DNA of 64,000 nucleotides from contig CAJTVF010000008.1 in assembly GCA_910579435.1 (NCBI GenBank), positions 1 to 64,000 of the forward strand, in the 5' to 3' direction. The DNA comes from an uncultured Oscillibacter sp. Lineage in GTDB: Bacteria > Bacillota > Clostridia > Oscillospirales > Oscillospiraceae. The notes beneath the pieces were generated by a model that worked only from the letters and a program-made list of their open reading frames with translations, was not told the DNA's origin and did no database searches. This document shows positions 1 to 9,700 of this stretch, piece by piece. Each line of letters starts with the position of its first letter. The stretch's first letter is position 1. The translations under genes were made by a program, and so were the position numbers.

Positions 1-82
1 ATCCTTCTACTTTTTTCTTCCTCTTTTGTCCAACATGTATTGTACTCCTACAATTTCCTGGGAATCTTCTGCAGGGAAAGTG

Positions 83-111
83 TTGCGGAATCGGGAGACT
101 TCATATATAAT
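83..111 (+). promoter_or_regulatory. Predicted sigma-A promoter of the hprK operon
   Basis: TTGCGG at 83-88 and TATAAT at 106-111 are separated by 17 bases, about 70 bases upstream of hprK. The -10 box is perfect; the -35 box matches four of six positions. This is the only good promoter seen before the cluster. Confidence 0.6.
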
Positions 112-179
112 GGAAACGGACGCCTCAGGACGCGAAAACCAAGGATACCCGGCTCTCCCGCCGGAAAAGGAGAAACGCC

Positions 180-1109
180 ATGCGTGAAAACGGCTTAAAA
201 GTGAAGGATTTTGTATCCATCTTTAATTTAGAGGTTTTAAACCGGGGCAGCGATTTTGACAGCGCCCTGCTGACCGTTCCGGATCTGAACCGGCCCGGCC
301 TCCAGTTCCATAGCTTTTACGACTATTTTGACCCCTGCCGCTTACAGGTCATCGGCAAGGCGGAGGTCACCTATCTCCGGGGGCTGTCCGACGCCCAGCG
401 CCGCAAGTGCTTCGATGATTTGTTCCTGTACGACATCCCCGCCCTGGTCATCGCCCGGAGCCTGGACTGCTTCCCGGAGTGCATTGAGAGCGCGGCGGAG
501 CACCAGAAGACCCTGCTGCGGACCAATGAGGTGACGGTGGCCTTCACCAGCCGCACCATCGAGTATTTGAACCGGGTACTGGCCCCCTGCGTCACCCGCC
601 ATGGCGTGCTGCTGGACATTTACGGCGAGGGCGTCATGATTACCGGCGACTCCGGCGTGGGCAAAAGCGAGGCGGCCATTGAGCTCATCATGCGGGGGCA
701 CCGGCTGGTGGCCGACGACGCGGTGGAGCTCCGGCGGGTCTCCGGCCGCCTGACGGGCTCCGCGCCGGAGGTTATCCGCAATTATATCGAGCTGCGGGGA
801 ATCGGTGTGATCAACGTGCAGCAGCTCTTCGGCGTCCGGGCGGTCAAGAATGAGGCGCAGCTGGATCTGGTGGTGAATTTTGAGCCCTGGGACAGCGAGA
901 AGTTCTACGACCGCCTGGGCATTGAGGACCATTATATTGACATTCTGGATATCCAGGTTCCGACTCTGACCATTCCGGTGCGCCCGGGGCGGAACCTGGC
1001 CAGCATCGTGGAGGTGGCGGCTATGAACAACCGGCACCGGAAATTGGGCTATAACGCGGCTCAGGAGCTGGCTCAGAAGGTGGACGCCCGGGCGGATGGA
1101 AAGCTGTGA
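180..1109 (+). CDS. hprK: HPr kinase/phosphorylase
   Basis: A bifunctional cytoplasmic enzyme that phosphorylates Ser46 of HPr and removes the phosphate, linking glycolytic state to carbon catabolite control in low-GC Gram-positives. The 309-residue length is normal for the family. The P-loop GDSGVGKS lies near residue 155 and the family signature region (IELRGIGVINVQQLFG) near 203. The ATG at 180 follows an AAAAGGAGAA ribosome site. It heads a plus-strand run with glucokinase, murB, rapZ, yvcK and whiA; hprK, rapZ, yvcK and whiA are commonly neighbours in Firmicutes. Confidence 0.95.
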   Translation: MRENGLKVKDFVSIFNLEVLNRGSDFDSALLTVPDLNRPGLQFHSFYDYFDPCRLQVIGKAEVTYLRGLSDAQRRKCFDDLFLYDIPALVIARSLDCFPECIESAAEHQKTLLRTNEVTVAFTSRTIEYLNRVLAPCVTRHGVLLDIYGEGVMITGDSGVGKSEAAIELIMRGHRLVADDAVELRRVSGRLTGSAPEVIRNYIELRGIGVINVQQLFGVRAVKNEAQLDLVVNFEPWDSEKFYDRLGIEDHYIDILDIQVPTLTIPVRPGRNLASIVEVAAMNNRHRKLGYNAAQELAQKVDARADGKL

Positions 1110-1122
1110 GGAGGAAACAACT

Positions 1123-2040
1123 ATGTATATCGGCATTGACGTAGGCGGCACCAATCTGAAGGCCGGCCTGGTGGACGAGGCGGGCAATATCGTCAGAGTA
1201 GAGCGGGTTCCCCTGGATTTTCAGGGCCCGGAGAAGTTCGCGGAGACGCTGGCGGAGCTGTCCAAGCAGGTGATTCAGGAGAAGGTCCGGTGGGTCGGCG
1301 TGGGTCTGCCCGGAGCGGTGGACGGGGGCGATGTGCTCTTTACCACCAATATCCCCATGGAGAATGTTCCCCTGGAGCAGCTGTTCCGCCGGCATCTGGA
1401 TCTGCCGCTGCTGCTGGGCAACGACGCGGACTGCGCCGCGGTTGGCGAGTTTTTCCGGGGGGCGGGGCAGGGGACCCGGGACTTTGCCGTCATTACCCTG
1501 GGCACCGGCGTGGGCGCCGGCATCATTGTGGACGGAAAGCTCCGGGGCGGCTTGGCCTCCAGTGAGGCGGGCCACATGGTCATTGTCCGGGACGGGGAAC
1601 CGTGCAACTGCGGCCGCCGGGGCTGCTGGGAGCGCTACGCCTCCGCCACCGGACTGATCCAGCAGACGAAACGGGCCATGGAGGCCCACCCGGAGAGCCT
1701 GCTCCACGAGATCGCCGCCTCCGGGAACGGCGTGGAGGGCCGGACGGCCTTCCAGGCGGCGGAAGCCGGGGACGAGACGGCCCTGGCGGTCTGCCGGGAT
1801 TACGTGAACTACCTGGCCGGCGGCCTGGCCAGCCTGATCAACATTCTGCGCCCGGAAGCTGTGGCCATTGGCGGCGGCGTGGCGGCGGCGCCGGAGCGGC
1901 TGCTGCTGGAGCCTCTGCGGGAGGCCGTGGCGAAGGAGAGCTTTTCCCGCCATGGAGGGCGGATCACGAACATTCTCCCGGCGGAGCTGGGGAACGACGC
2001 GGGCATCATCGGCGCGGCCATGCTGGGCCGGGTGATTTGA
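1123..2040 (+). CDS. glk: ROK-family glucokinase
   Basis: A predicted sugar kinase of the ROK family that phosphorylates glucose to glucose-6-phosphate. Residues 2-11 hold the ATP-binding motif (IGIDVGGTNL). The ROK zinc motif CNCGRRGCWE lies in the middle third, and GTGVGAG is the second phosphate loop. ATG 1123 is chosen over an earlier in-frame ATG at 1096 because a strong GAGGAGG site lies just upstream of 1123 and the conserved N-terminus begins there. It sits 13 bases after hprK and is probably cotranscribed. Glucose specificity is inferred from family and context; other hexoses are possible. Confidence 0.88.
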   Translation: MYIGIDVGGTNLKAGLVDEAGNIVRVERVPLDFQGPEKFAETLAELSKQVIQEKVRWVGVGLPGAVDGGDVLFTTNIPMENVPLEQLFRRHLDLPLLLGNDADCAAVGEFFRGAGQGTRDFAVITLGTGVGAGIIVDGKLRGGLASSEAGHMVIVRDGEPCNCGRRGCWERYASATGLIQQTKRAMEAHPESLLHEIAASGNGVEGRTAFQAAEAGDETALAVCRDYVNYLAGGLASLINILRPEAVAIGGGVAAAPERLLLEPLREAVAKESFSRHGGRITNILPAELGNDAGIIGAAMLGRVI

Positions 2041-2080
2041 ATGCAGGTTCTGAGTATCTTGAAAACAGGGAGGCCCTTGC

Positions 2081-2998
2081 ATGGACTGGGTGACGCGGCT
2101 TGACAAACAGATGGAGGACTACCTGCCGGACGTGAGGGTGCTGAGGGAGGAACCCATGGCGAGGCACACCTCCTTCCGGGTAGGGGGGCCGGCGAGACGG
2201 ATGGCGTTCCCGGAGAAGGGCGAGCAGCTGGTGCTGCTGCTGTCCATGGCCTGGGAGTGCGGGGCCCGTCCTTTGGTGATTGGCAACGGCACAAATCTGC
2301 TGGCCCCGGACAGCGGCCTGGACCGGCTGGTGGTCGAGACCTCGGGCCTCAGCCGCCTGGATATGGGAGAGGAGCCGGGCAGCCTCCTGGCGGAGTCCGG
2401 CGTGCCTCTGGCCCGGCTGGCGGATTTTGCCTGCAGGCAGGGGCTGACGGGGCTGGAGTTTGCCCACGGCATCCCTGGAACGGTGGGCGGCGGCGTGTGC
2501 ATGAACGCCGGAGCCTATGGCGGGGAGCTGAAGCAGGTGGTTTCCGGTGTGTCGGCGCTGTTCCCGGAGGAGGGCGTAAAATTCCTAACCGGGGAGGAAT
2601 TGGCCTTCGGCTACCGCCGGAGCTTTCTCACGGAGCATCCTGAGGCGGTGGTGGTGTACGCGGTGTTCCGGCTCTCCGCCGGGGACCCGGAGGCGATTCG
2701 GGAGACGCAGCGGTCCCTGATGGCCCGCCGGAAGGCCAGCCAGCCCCTGGAATGGCCCAGCGCGGGGAGTACCTTCAAGCGCCCGGAGGGCCATTTTGCC
2801 GGGACCCTCATCGAACAGTGCGGCCTGAAGGGACTCGGGGTGGGCGGAGCCCAGGTGTCGGAAAAGCACGCCGGGTTCCTCATCAACCGGGGAGGGGCCA
2901 CCTGCGCCGATATCAAGGAGCTGATCCGCCAGGTGCAGGAGGCCGTCCTGGAAAAAACCGGCGTCCGGCTGGAGCCGGAAGTCAAGATTGTGGAGTGA
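2081..2998 (+). CDS. murB: UDP-N-acetylenolpyruvoylglucosamine reductase
   Basis: A FAD enzyme reducing UDP-GlcNAc-enolpyruvate to UDP-MurNAc in peptidoglycan precursor synthesis. Visible marks: the FAD-binding GNGTNLL segment near residue 69, the HGIPGTVGGGVCMNAGAYGG region, the catalytic serine in SAGSTFKRP, and the C-terminal catalytic glutamate in RLEPEVKIV. At 305 residues it matches the type used by Firmicutes. The ATG at 2081 follows an AGGGAGG site. It lies 40 bases after glucokinase and 14 bases before rapZ. Confidence 0.95.
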   Translation: MDWVTRLDKQMEDYLPDVRVLREEPMARHTSFRVGGPARRMAFPEKGEQLVLLLSMAWECGARPLVIGNGTNLLAPDSGLDRLVVETSGLSRLDMGEEPGSLLAESGVPLARLADFACRQGLTGLEFAHGIPGTVGGGVCMNAGAYGGELKQVVSGVSALFPEEGVKFLTGEELAFGYRRSFLTEHPEAVVVYAVFRLSAGDPEAIRETQRSLMARRKASQPLEWPSAGSTFKRPEGHFAGTLIEQCGLKGLGVGGAQVSEKHAGFLINRGGATCADIKELIRQVQEAVLEKTGVRLEPEVKIVE

Positions 2999-3012
2999 GG
3001 GGGAGGTTTCCC

Positions 3013-3876
3013 ATGGAAATTCTGATCATTTCCGGCCTGTCCGGCGGGGGAAAGAGCAAAGCGGCCTCTTTTTTGGAGGACAGCGGTTTTTATATCGTGG
3101 ACAACATGCCCGCCGCCATGATTTTGAAATTCGCGGAGTTCTGCGCCGGAGGCGGCGGGCGCTACGCCCGGGTGGCCCTGGTGTACGACGTGCGGACCGC
3201 GGAGTCCTTCAATGAGCTGTTCGACGTGCTGGATAAACTGAAGGCCATGGAGGGCGTCTGCCGGATGCTGTTCTTGGACGCTTCTCCGGCGGCCATCATC
3301 AAGCGCTATAAGGAGACCCGCCGCCGGCATCCCCTGGAGAGGGAGACCGACTCCCTGGAGGAGGCCGTGGAGAAGGAGCGGGAGCTGCTGCTTCCGGTGA
3401 AGCGGCGGGCGGATTTTGTGATCAACACCACCCGGCTTTCCACCGCGAAGCTGCGGAGCGAGTTGCTGCGCATTTTCAACGGCGAGGGGGAGCAGGCGGG
3501 CATGACGGTGAGCGTTACGTCCTTCGGCTTCAAGTACGGCCTTCCCTTGGAGGCCGACCTGGTGCTGGACGTGCGTTTTATGCCGAATCCCTTCTACATC
3601 GAGGAGCTGCGTCACCAGACCGGCTTGGACAAGCCGGTTTCCGACTATGTGTTCAGCTTTCAGCAGACCCACGATTTCCTCCGCAAGGTAGAGGACCTGC
3701 TGGGCTTTACCTTGCCGCTGTACGCGGAGGAGGGAAAGACCGGCCTGGTTATCGCTGTGGGCTGCACCGGCGGGCACCACCGCTCTGTGGCCATTGCCCA
3801 TGCGCTGACGGAGTTCATCCGCAGACAGGGTTACCAAGCGTCGGAACACCATCGGGATATGGAACGGGCCGTTTGA
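3013..3876 (+). CDS. rapZ: RNase adapter / nucleotide-binding protein RapZ (YvcJ)
   Basis: A P-loop protein of the RapZ/YvcJ family, which binds nucleotides and in some bacteria guides RNase E to small RNAs controlling glmS. The Walker A motif GLSGGGKS is at residues 7-14, and the conserved C-terminal block GCTGGHHRSV lies near residue 255. The open frame extends upstream, but ATG 3013 follows a GGGGGAGG site and begins the conserved MEILIISG start, giving 287 residues, the usual length. It sits between murB and yvcK as in many Firmicutes. Confidence 0.94.
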   Translation: MEILIISGLSGGGKSKAASFLEDSGFYIVDNMPAAMILKFAEFCAGGGGRYARVALVYDVRTAESFNELFDVLDKLKAMEGVCRMLFLDASPAAIIKRYKETRRRHPLERETDSLEEAVEKERELLLPVKRRADFVINTTRLSTAKLRSELLRIFNGEGEQAGMTVSVTSFGFKYGLPLEADLVLDVRFMPNPFYIEELRHQTGLDKPVSDYVFSFQQTHDFLRKVEDLLGFTLPLYAEEGKTGLVIAVGCTGGHHRSVAIAHALTEFIRRQGYQASEHHRDMERAV

Positions 3877-3892
3877 GCCGGAAAGGAGCCCT

Positions 3893-4921
3893 ATGGAATA
3901 CCGACCTTACCGCACGCCCCGGAAGTATGGGCCCCGGATTACCGCCATCGGCGGCGGACACGGCCTGTCCAACATGCTGCGGGGCTTGAAGGACTACACG
4001 GAAAACCTCTCCGCCATTGTCACGGTGGCGGACGATGGAGGTGGCTCCGGCGCGCTGCGCCAGGATCTGGGGATGCCTCCGCCGGGAGACATCCGCAACT
4101 GCCTGGTGGCCCTGGCCAACACGGAGCCGCTGATGAAGCAGATGATGGATTACCGCTTTCAGGAGGGGACTCTGGCGGGGCAGAGCTTTGGAAACCTCTT
4201 CCTGGCGGCGCTGAACGGCATTTCCCCCAGCTTTGACTCGGCGGTCCGCCGGATGAGCGAGGTTCTGGCCATCACCGGCCGGGTGCTGCCCGTCACCACC
4301 GCCGACGTGCAGCTGGAGGCGGAGTTTGAAAACGGAGCCAGCGTCATCGGCGAGTCCAAGATCTCCTACTGCAAAAAGAAGGAGGACTGCCGGATCACCA
4401 AGGTCCGGCTGCTGCCGGAGCGTCCCAAGGCCCTGCCGGAGGCTCTGGCCGCCATTCAGGAGGCGGACATGATCGTCCTGGGGCCCGGGAGCCTGTATAC
4501 CAGCATCATTCCGAACCTGCTGGTGGACGGGATCGTGGACGCCATCCGGAAATCCTCCGCCCTGAAAATCTATGTCTGCAACGTCATGACCCAGGAGGGG
4601 GAGACGGAGGGCTATACCGCCTCGGACCATATCGCGGCGCTGTTTCAGCACTCGGCGCAGGGACTGTTCCATCTGAGCCTGGTGAATTCCTCTCCCATTC
4701 CCGCAGAGGCGGCCGGCCGGTATGCCCAGGAGGGGGCGGAGCTGCTGCGCTACGACGCGGACCGCTGCGCCGCCCTGGGGGTAGAGCTGGTCAGCCGCCC
4801 CATCGTCATGGTGCAGGACGGTTATGTCCGCCACCATCCCGGCAAGCTGGCCCAGGAATTGATTCTGCTCCATGCGGAGCGGAACGTCCGCATCGCCGGC
4901 GGACGCTACCGAAAAGAGTAA
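3893..4921 (+). CDS. yvcK: Gluconeogenesis factor YvcK (CofD-like)
   Basis: A CofD-like UDP-sugar-binding protein needed in Bacillus for growth on gluconeogenic substrates and for PBP1 localisation. The glycine-rich GGGHGLSN loop is at residues 20-27, followed by VADDGGGSG near residue 44 and the MPPPGDIRNC segment. At 342 residues it is of usual length. An AAAGGAG site precedes ATG 3893. It directly follows rapZ by 16 bases. Confidence 0.93.
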   Translation: MEYRPYRTPRKYGPRITAIGGGHGLSNMLRGLKDYTENLSAIVTVADDGGGSGALRQDLGMPPPGDIRNCLVALANTEPLMKQMMDYRFQEGTLAGQSFGNLFLAALNGISPSFDSAVRRMSEVLAITGRVLPVTTADVQLEAEFENGASVIGESKISYCKKKEDCRITKVRLLPERPKALPEALAAIQEADMIVLGPGSLYTSIIPNLLVDGIVDAIRKSSALKIYVCNVMTQEGETEGYTASDHIAALFQHSAQGLFHLSLVNSSPIPAEAAGRYAQEGAELLRYDADRCAALGVELVSRPIVMVQDGYVRHHPGKLAQELILLHAERNVRIAGGRYRKE

Positions 4922-4965
4922 GGTGAAGTTCCTTTACATGAACTGGCATAGAGGAGGTTTCCCGG

Positions 4966-5871
4966 GTGTCCTTTTCCTTTGAAACGAAAAATGAGCTTTG
5001 CAGGCTGCCTGTGCAGCGGCGTTGCTGCGCCCAGGCGGAAGCCTACGGGATCCTGCTCTATTGCCACACCTTCAGCTCCTCTGAGGTCCGGATCATCACG
5101 GAGAATCCCAATTTTGCCGCCCGGCTGCCCCGGCTCTTTCAGCGGGCCTTCGACCTCCGCTTTGACCGCCAGCCGGACCCGAACCGGGAAGAGGCGGGAA
5201 AGATGGTTTTTCAGATTACAGAGCGGGAGAAGCTGGACCACATCATTGACCTCCTGGGCTACGACCCCAGGCAGAGCCTGGCCCTGCATATCAACTTCGC
5301 CATGGTGGAGGAGGAGTGCTGCCGGGCGTCCTTCCTGAGGGGCTGTTTCTTCGCCGGGGGAAGCATCACGGACCCCTCCAAGCGCTATCACCTGGAGCTG
5401 ACGGGCTCCCACCTCCAGGCCAGCCGGGAATTGGAGGTGCTGCTGCGGGAGAGCGGCTATCCTCCCAAAAGCGTGACCCGGAACGGGAGCGTGGTCACCT
5501 ATTTCAAGCAAAGCGACCAGATCGAGGACTTTCTCACCCTGATCGGCGCGCCGGTAGCGGCGATGCACATCATGTCCACCAAGCTGGAAAAGGGCATCCG
5601 CAACAGCGTGAACCGGCGGCTGAACTGCGACAGTGCCAATCTGGACAAGGCGGTGGAAGCCGCCCAGAGCCAGGGAGCCGCCATCCGTAGGCTGGAGGCG
5701 GCGGGGCGGCTCAAGGACCTGCCGGACAAGCTCCGGGAGACGGCGGCTCTGCGGCTGGAATATCCGGAGCTGAGCCTGTCGGAGCTGGCGGAGACCTTTG
5801 ACCCGCCGGTGACGAAATCCTGCCTGAATCACCGGCTCCGCAAGCTGGTGGAGCTGGCGGAGGGGCTGTGA
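4966..5871 (+). CDS. whiA: DNA-binding protein WhiA
   Basis: WhiA has an N-terminal degenerate LAGLIDADG homing-endonuclease-like fold and a C-terminal helix-turn-helix; it affects sporulation and division genes. Visible here are LRGCFFAGGSITDP (LAGLIDADG-like) near residue 123 and the C-terminal HTH with SLSELAETFDPPVTKSCLNH near 262. The start is GTG 4966, eight bases after a strong GAGGAGG site. At 301 residues it is typical, and it closes the hprK-whiA cluster. Confidence 0.94.
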   Translation: MSFSFETKNELCRLPVQRRCCAQAEAYGILLYCHTFSSSEVRIITENPNFAARLPRLFQRAFDLRFDRQPDPNREEAGKMVFQITEREKLDHIIDLLGYDPRQSLALHINFAMVEEECCRASFLRGCFFAGGSITDPSKRYHLELTGSHLQASRELEVLLRESGYPPKSVTRNGSVVTYFKQSDQIEDFLTLIGAPVAAMHIMSTKLEKGIRNSVNRRLNCDSANLDKAVEAAQSQGAAIRRLEAAGRLKDLPDKLRETAALRLEYPELSLSELAETFDPPVTKSCLNHRLRKLVELAEGL

Positions 5872-5934
5872 CGTGCAAGCGCCGGTAAGACAAGCCTTGG
5901 AAAGCACAAGCGCTCATACTTGAAAGGAGTGTTG

Positions 5935-6246
5935 ATGTTGAAGCAAAGGAAGAAGATATCTCTGGACTGCTTTGGGGCAAAACGGCTCAGCGACCTGCTC
6001 GCCTTGCCGGGTATCGCGCTGGTTCTTCTCTTTGGTTACCTTTGGCAATGGTCGGGGGAGGGAAGGTTTATCATCGGCATCGCTGCGGGAACGGCCCTTC
6101 TCCTTGCCGGGCTGATTGTGGGGTGGCTCGGTATTGTCTGTCCCCGTTGCGGCGCGCCGCTGTATCAATTCCCCAGGCTTCCCAGACATATTCCGCAGCA
6201 CTGCCCCCGCTGCGGGGAAGAAGTCACCAAAGAAATTCATGAATAA
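5935..6246 (+). CDS. Small membrane protein with C-terminal zinc ribbon
   Basis: A 103-residue protein of unknown role. Two hydrophobic segments (about residues 25-39 and 45-66) are followed by a zinc-ribbon-like CPRCG...CPRCG pair. The ATG at 5935 follows AAAGGAG by five bases; an upstream in-frame TTG at 5920 overlaps that site and is less likely. It sits between whiA and a DUF3788-like gene. Confidence 0.6.
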   Translation: MLKQRKKISLDCFGAKRLSDLLALPGIALVLLFGYLWQWSGEGRFIIGIAAGTALLLAGLIVGWLGIVCPRCGAPLYQFPRLPRHIPQHCPRCGEEVTKEIHE

Positions 6247-6261
6247 GGAGAACTGCGATTG

Positions 6262-6699
6262 ATGCCTGACACGAAGAATTGGACCCAGCTGTTTCCCATG
6301 GACCGAAAGCCCTCCGTGGAGGAGCTTGACCAATACGCGGACAACCCCCTCTGGCCGGAGCTCCGGCAATACCTGAAAGACGCCTATGGCGCGGAACCCC
6401 GGATGGACTACAGCCGCTGCGGCCTGGAGCCGGGGTGGAATGTAAAATTCAAAAAGGGAAGCAAGGCTTTGGCCACGGTGTACCTTCGCCCGGGCTACGT
6501 GACGGCGATGGTTTCCGTCGCGCCGAAAGACGAGGACGCTGCGGAGGGCGTGCTTTTGACCTGCACGGAGTACACGCGAACACTGTACCGGAATACAGCT
6601 TCCTCGAAAATGGGGCGCTGGCTGATGATAGACCTGACCTCCCCGGAGGTTTTGGAGGATCTCAAGGCCCTGCTGGCCCTCCGGGTGAAGCCGCGATAA
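6262..6699 (+). CDS. DUF3788-like protein
   Basis: A 145-residue soluble protein resembling the DUF3788 family (function unknown), judged from the PGWNVKFKKGSKALATVYL centre and a C-terminal block with MGRWLMIDL. AAGGAG lies 11 bases before ATG 6262; an in-frame TTG at 6259 is the alternative start. It ends 19 bases before dnaE and may be cotranscribed with it. The family call is from memory. Confidence 0.6.
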   Translation: MPDTKNWTQLFPMDRKPSVEELDQYADNPLWPELRQYLKDAYGAEPRMDYSRCGLEPGWNVKFKKGSKALATVYLRPGYVTAMVSVAPKDEDAAEGVLLTCTEYTRTLYRNTASSKMGRWLMIDLTSPEVLEDLKALLALRVKPR

Positions 6700-6718
6700 G
6701 AGAGAAAGGAGGAGCGCC

Positions 6719-9700
6719 ATGTCCTTCGTCCACCTGCATGTCCATACGGAGTACAGCCTTCTGGACGGCGCGTGCCGCATCCGGGACCTGCCGAAAATCG
6801 TAAAAGAATTGGGCCAGACCGCCTGCGCCGTCACGGACCACGGAGTTATGTACGGCGCGGTGGACTTTTACCGGGCCTGCAAGGCGGAGGGGATCAAGCC
6901 CATCATCGGCTGCGAGGTCTACGTCACGGCGGAGGGACGCCGCCTCACCGACAAGGTTCATGAGTTCGATTCCGAGAGCCGCCACCTGGTGCTCCTCTGC
7001 GAGAACGAGGAGGGCTACCGGAACCTCTCCTATATGGTGTCCATGGCCTGGACCGAGGGCTTTTACATCAAGCCCCGCATCGACCTGGAACTCCTGCGGG
7101 AACACAGACGGGGACTGGTGGCCCTTTCGGCGTGCCTGGCGGGGGAGATCCCCCGGAGGCTGCGGAACGGGGAGTATGAGAACGCCAAGCGCTATGCCCT
7201 GGAGCTGGCGGAGATCTTCGGGCCGGACCACTTCTACCTGGAGCTCCAGGACCACGGCATCCGGGACCAGGCGCTGGTGAACCGGGGGATTCTCCGGATT
7301 CATCAGGAGACGGGCCTGCCCATGGTCTGCACCAATGATGCCCATTACCTCCGCAAGGAGGACGCGGAGGCCCACGACGTGCTCCTCTGTATCCAGACGG
7401 GAAAGACCCTGGACGACGAAAACCGGATGCGTTACGAGCCCCGGAATTTTTACCTCCGCAGCGAAGCGGAGATGGCGGAGCTGTTTTCCGAGTTCGAGGG
7501 AGCTATTGAGAACACGGCGAAGGTGGCGGGCCTGTGCAATATGGACTTCACCTTCGGCAAGTACCACCTGCCGGAATTCCAGCTTCCCCCGGGATATGAC
7601 AGCTTCTCCTATTTAAAAAAACTCTGTGACGAGGGCTACCGGGCCCGCTATGGAGATGACGGGGCCCACCGGGAACAGCTCCGGTATGAGCAGGACATGA
7701 TCGAGAAGATGGGCTTCACGGACTACTTTCTCATCGTCTCCGATTTCGTCCGCTACGCCCGGAGCGTGGGTATCCCCGTGGGGCCGGGCCGGGGCAGCGC
7801 GGCGGGCTCTATGGTCAGCTACTGCCTGTATATCACGGACATTGACCCGGTGAAATACGGGCTCTACTTCGAGCGCTTTTTGAACCCGGAGCGGGTGAGC
7901 ATGCCGGATATCGACATGGACTTCGGCGACACCCGCCGGGGGGAGGTCATCGAGTATGTCCGCCGGAAGTACGGCGGGGACCATGTGGCCCAGATCGTCA
8001 CCTTCGGCACCATGGCCGCCCGGGGCGTGGTCCGGGACGTGGGCCGGGTAATGAACCTGCCCTACGCCGAGGTGGACCAGATTGCAAAGCAGATTCCCAA
8101 CTCCCCCGGGGCCCACATTACCCTGGCGGACGCCCTGCGGCTGACGAAGTCCCTCAGCGACCTCTATAACCGTGACGAGACGGTGAAGCGGCTCATTGAC
8201 ACCGCCCAGATGCTGGAAGGTATGCCCCGGAACGCCTCTACCCACGCCGCCGGGGTGGTGATTACCAAGCGGCCCGTGTATGAGTATGTGCCCTTGGCGA
8301 AAAACGACGACATTGTGGTCTGCCAGTATGGCATGGTGACGCTGGAGGAGCTGGGACTTTTAAAGATGGACTTTCTGGCCCTGCGGAACCTGACGGTGCT
8401 GGAGGACGCGGTGCAGCTCCTCAAGGAGCAGCAGCCGGACTTCCGCCTGGCGGATATCCCGGAGGAGGACCCCGAGACCTATGAGATGCTGGCGGCTGGG
8501 AAGACCTCCGGCGTGTTCCAGATGGAGTCCACCGGCATGACCGGGGTCTGCGTGGGGTTGAGGCCCCGGAACATCGAGGACATTACCGCCATCATCGCCC
8601 TCTACCGGCCCGGGCCCATGGATTCCATCCCCCAATTTCTGGAGTGCGCCCATAACCCGGAAAAGGTGAAGTACGACCATCCGCTGTTGGAGCCCATTCT
8701 TTCCAATACCTATGGCTGCATTGTTTATCAGGAACAGGTCATTAAAATCTTTCAGGAGCTTGCGGGCTACTCCCTGGGACAGGCGGACATGGTCCGCCGG
8801 GCCATGAGCAAGAAGAAGGTCAAGGACCTGGAAAAAGAGCGGGAGGCATTTTTGCACGGCGACGAAAATCGAAACATCCAGGGCTGTGCCGCCCGGGGAA
8901 TTCCGGAGGGCACCGCTCAGCTGATTTACGACAAAATCTACGACTTCGCCGAGTACGCTTTCAACAAAGCCCACGCCGTTTCCTATGCCGTGGTGGCCTA
9001 TCAGACGGCCTACTTCAAGTGCCATTATACCCGGGAGTACATGGCGGCACTGCTGACCTCTGTGCTGGACAACTCGGATAAGGTGGCGGGCTATATCAAC
9101 GAGTGCCGGGACTGCGGCATCGCCCTGCTGCCCCCGGACATCAACCGCTCCCTGGACCGCTTCACCGTGGAGGAGGGAGGCATCCGCTTCGGGCTGGTGG
9201 CCATTAAAAACATCGGCCGGGGCTTTATCCAGGCCGTCATGAAGGAGCGGGAGGCATCCGGCCTTTTCCGGTCCCTGCCGGACTTCTGCCGCCGCATGGC
9301 GGGCAGCGACATGAACAAGCGGGCGCTGGAAAACCTGATCCGGGCCGGGGCCTTTGACTCTACCGGGGCCCGGCGTTCCCAGCTGATTCAGATCTACGAG
9401 AAGGTGCTGGACGCCGCTGCGGCCCGCCAGAGGCAGAATCTGGAGGGGCAGCTGGACTTCTTCGGCATGTCCCGCTCTCAGGCGGCGGAGGACGTCCACC
9501 TGCCGGATATCCCGGAGTTCACCGCTCAGGAGCGGATGACCATGGAGAAGGAGACCACCGGCCTCTATCTCTCCGGCCATCCCATGGACGCCTACCGGGA
9601 CATTGTGCGGCGGCTGCGGGTCCCCCAGATCGGCAGGGTGATGGAGGACTTCGCCCAGGAGAACGGCCCTACCCGCTTTGCCGACGGGCAGTATCTGACC

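Noticed and set aside
1021..2106. Long minus-strand frame opposite glucokinase (and similar ones opposite murB, dnaE, ligA and cotH)
   Set aside because: These are shadow frames of GC-rich genes: proline/arginine-rich translations, no ribosome sites, no domains.
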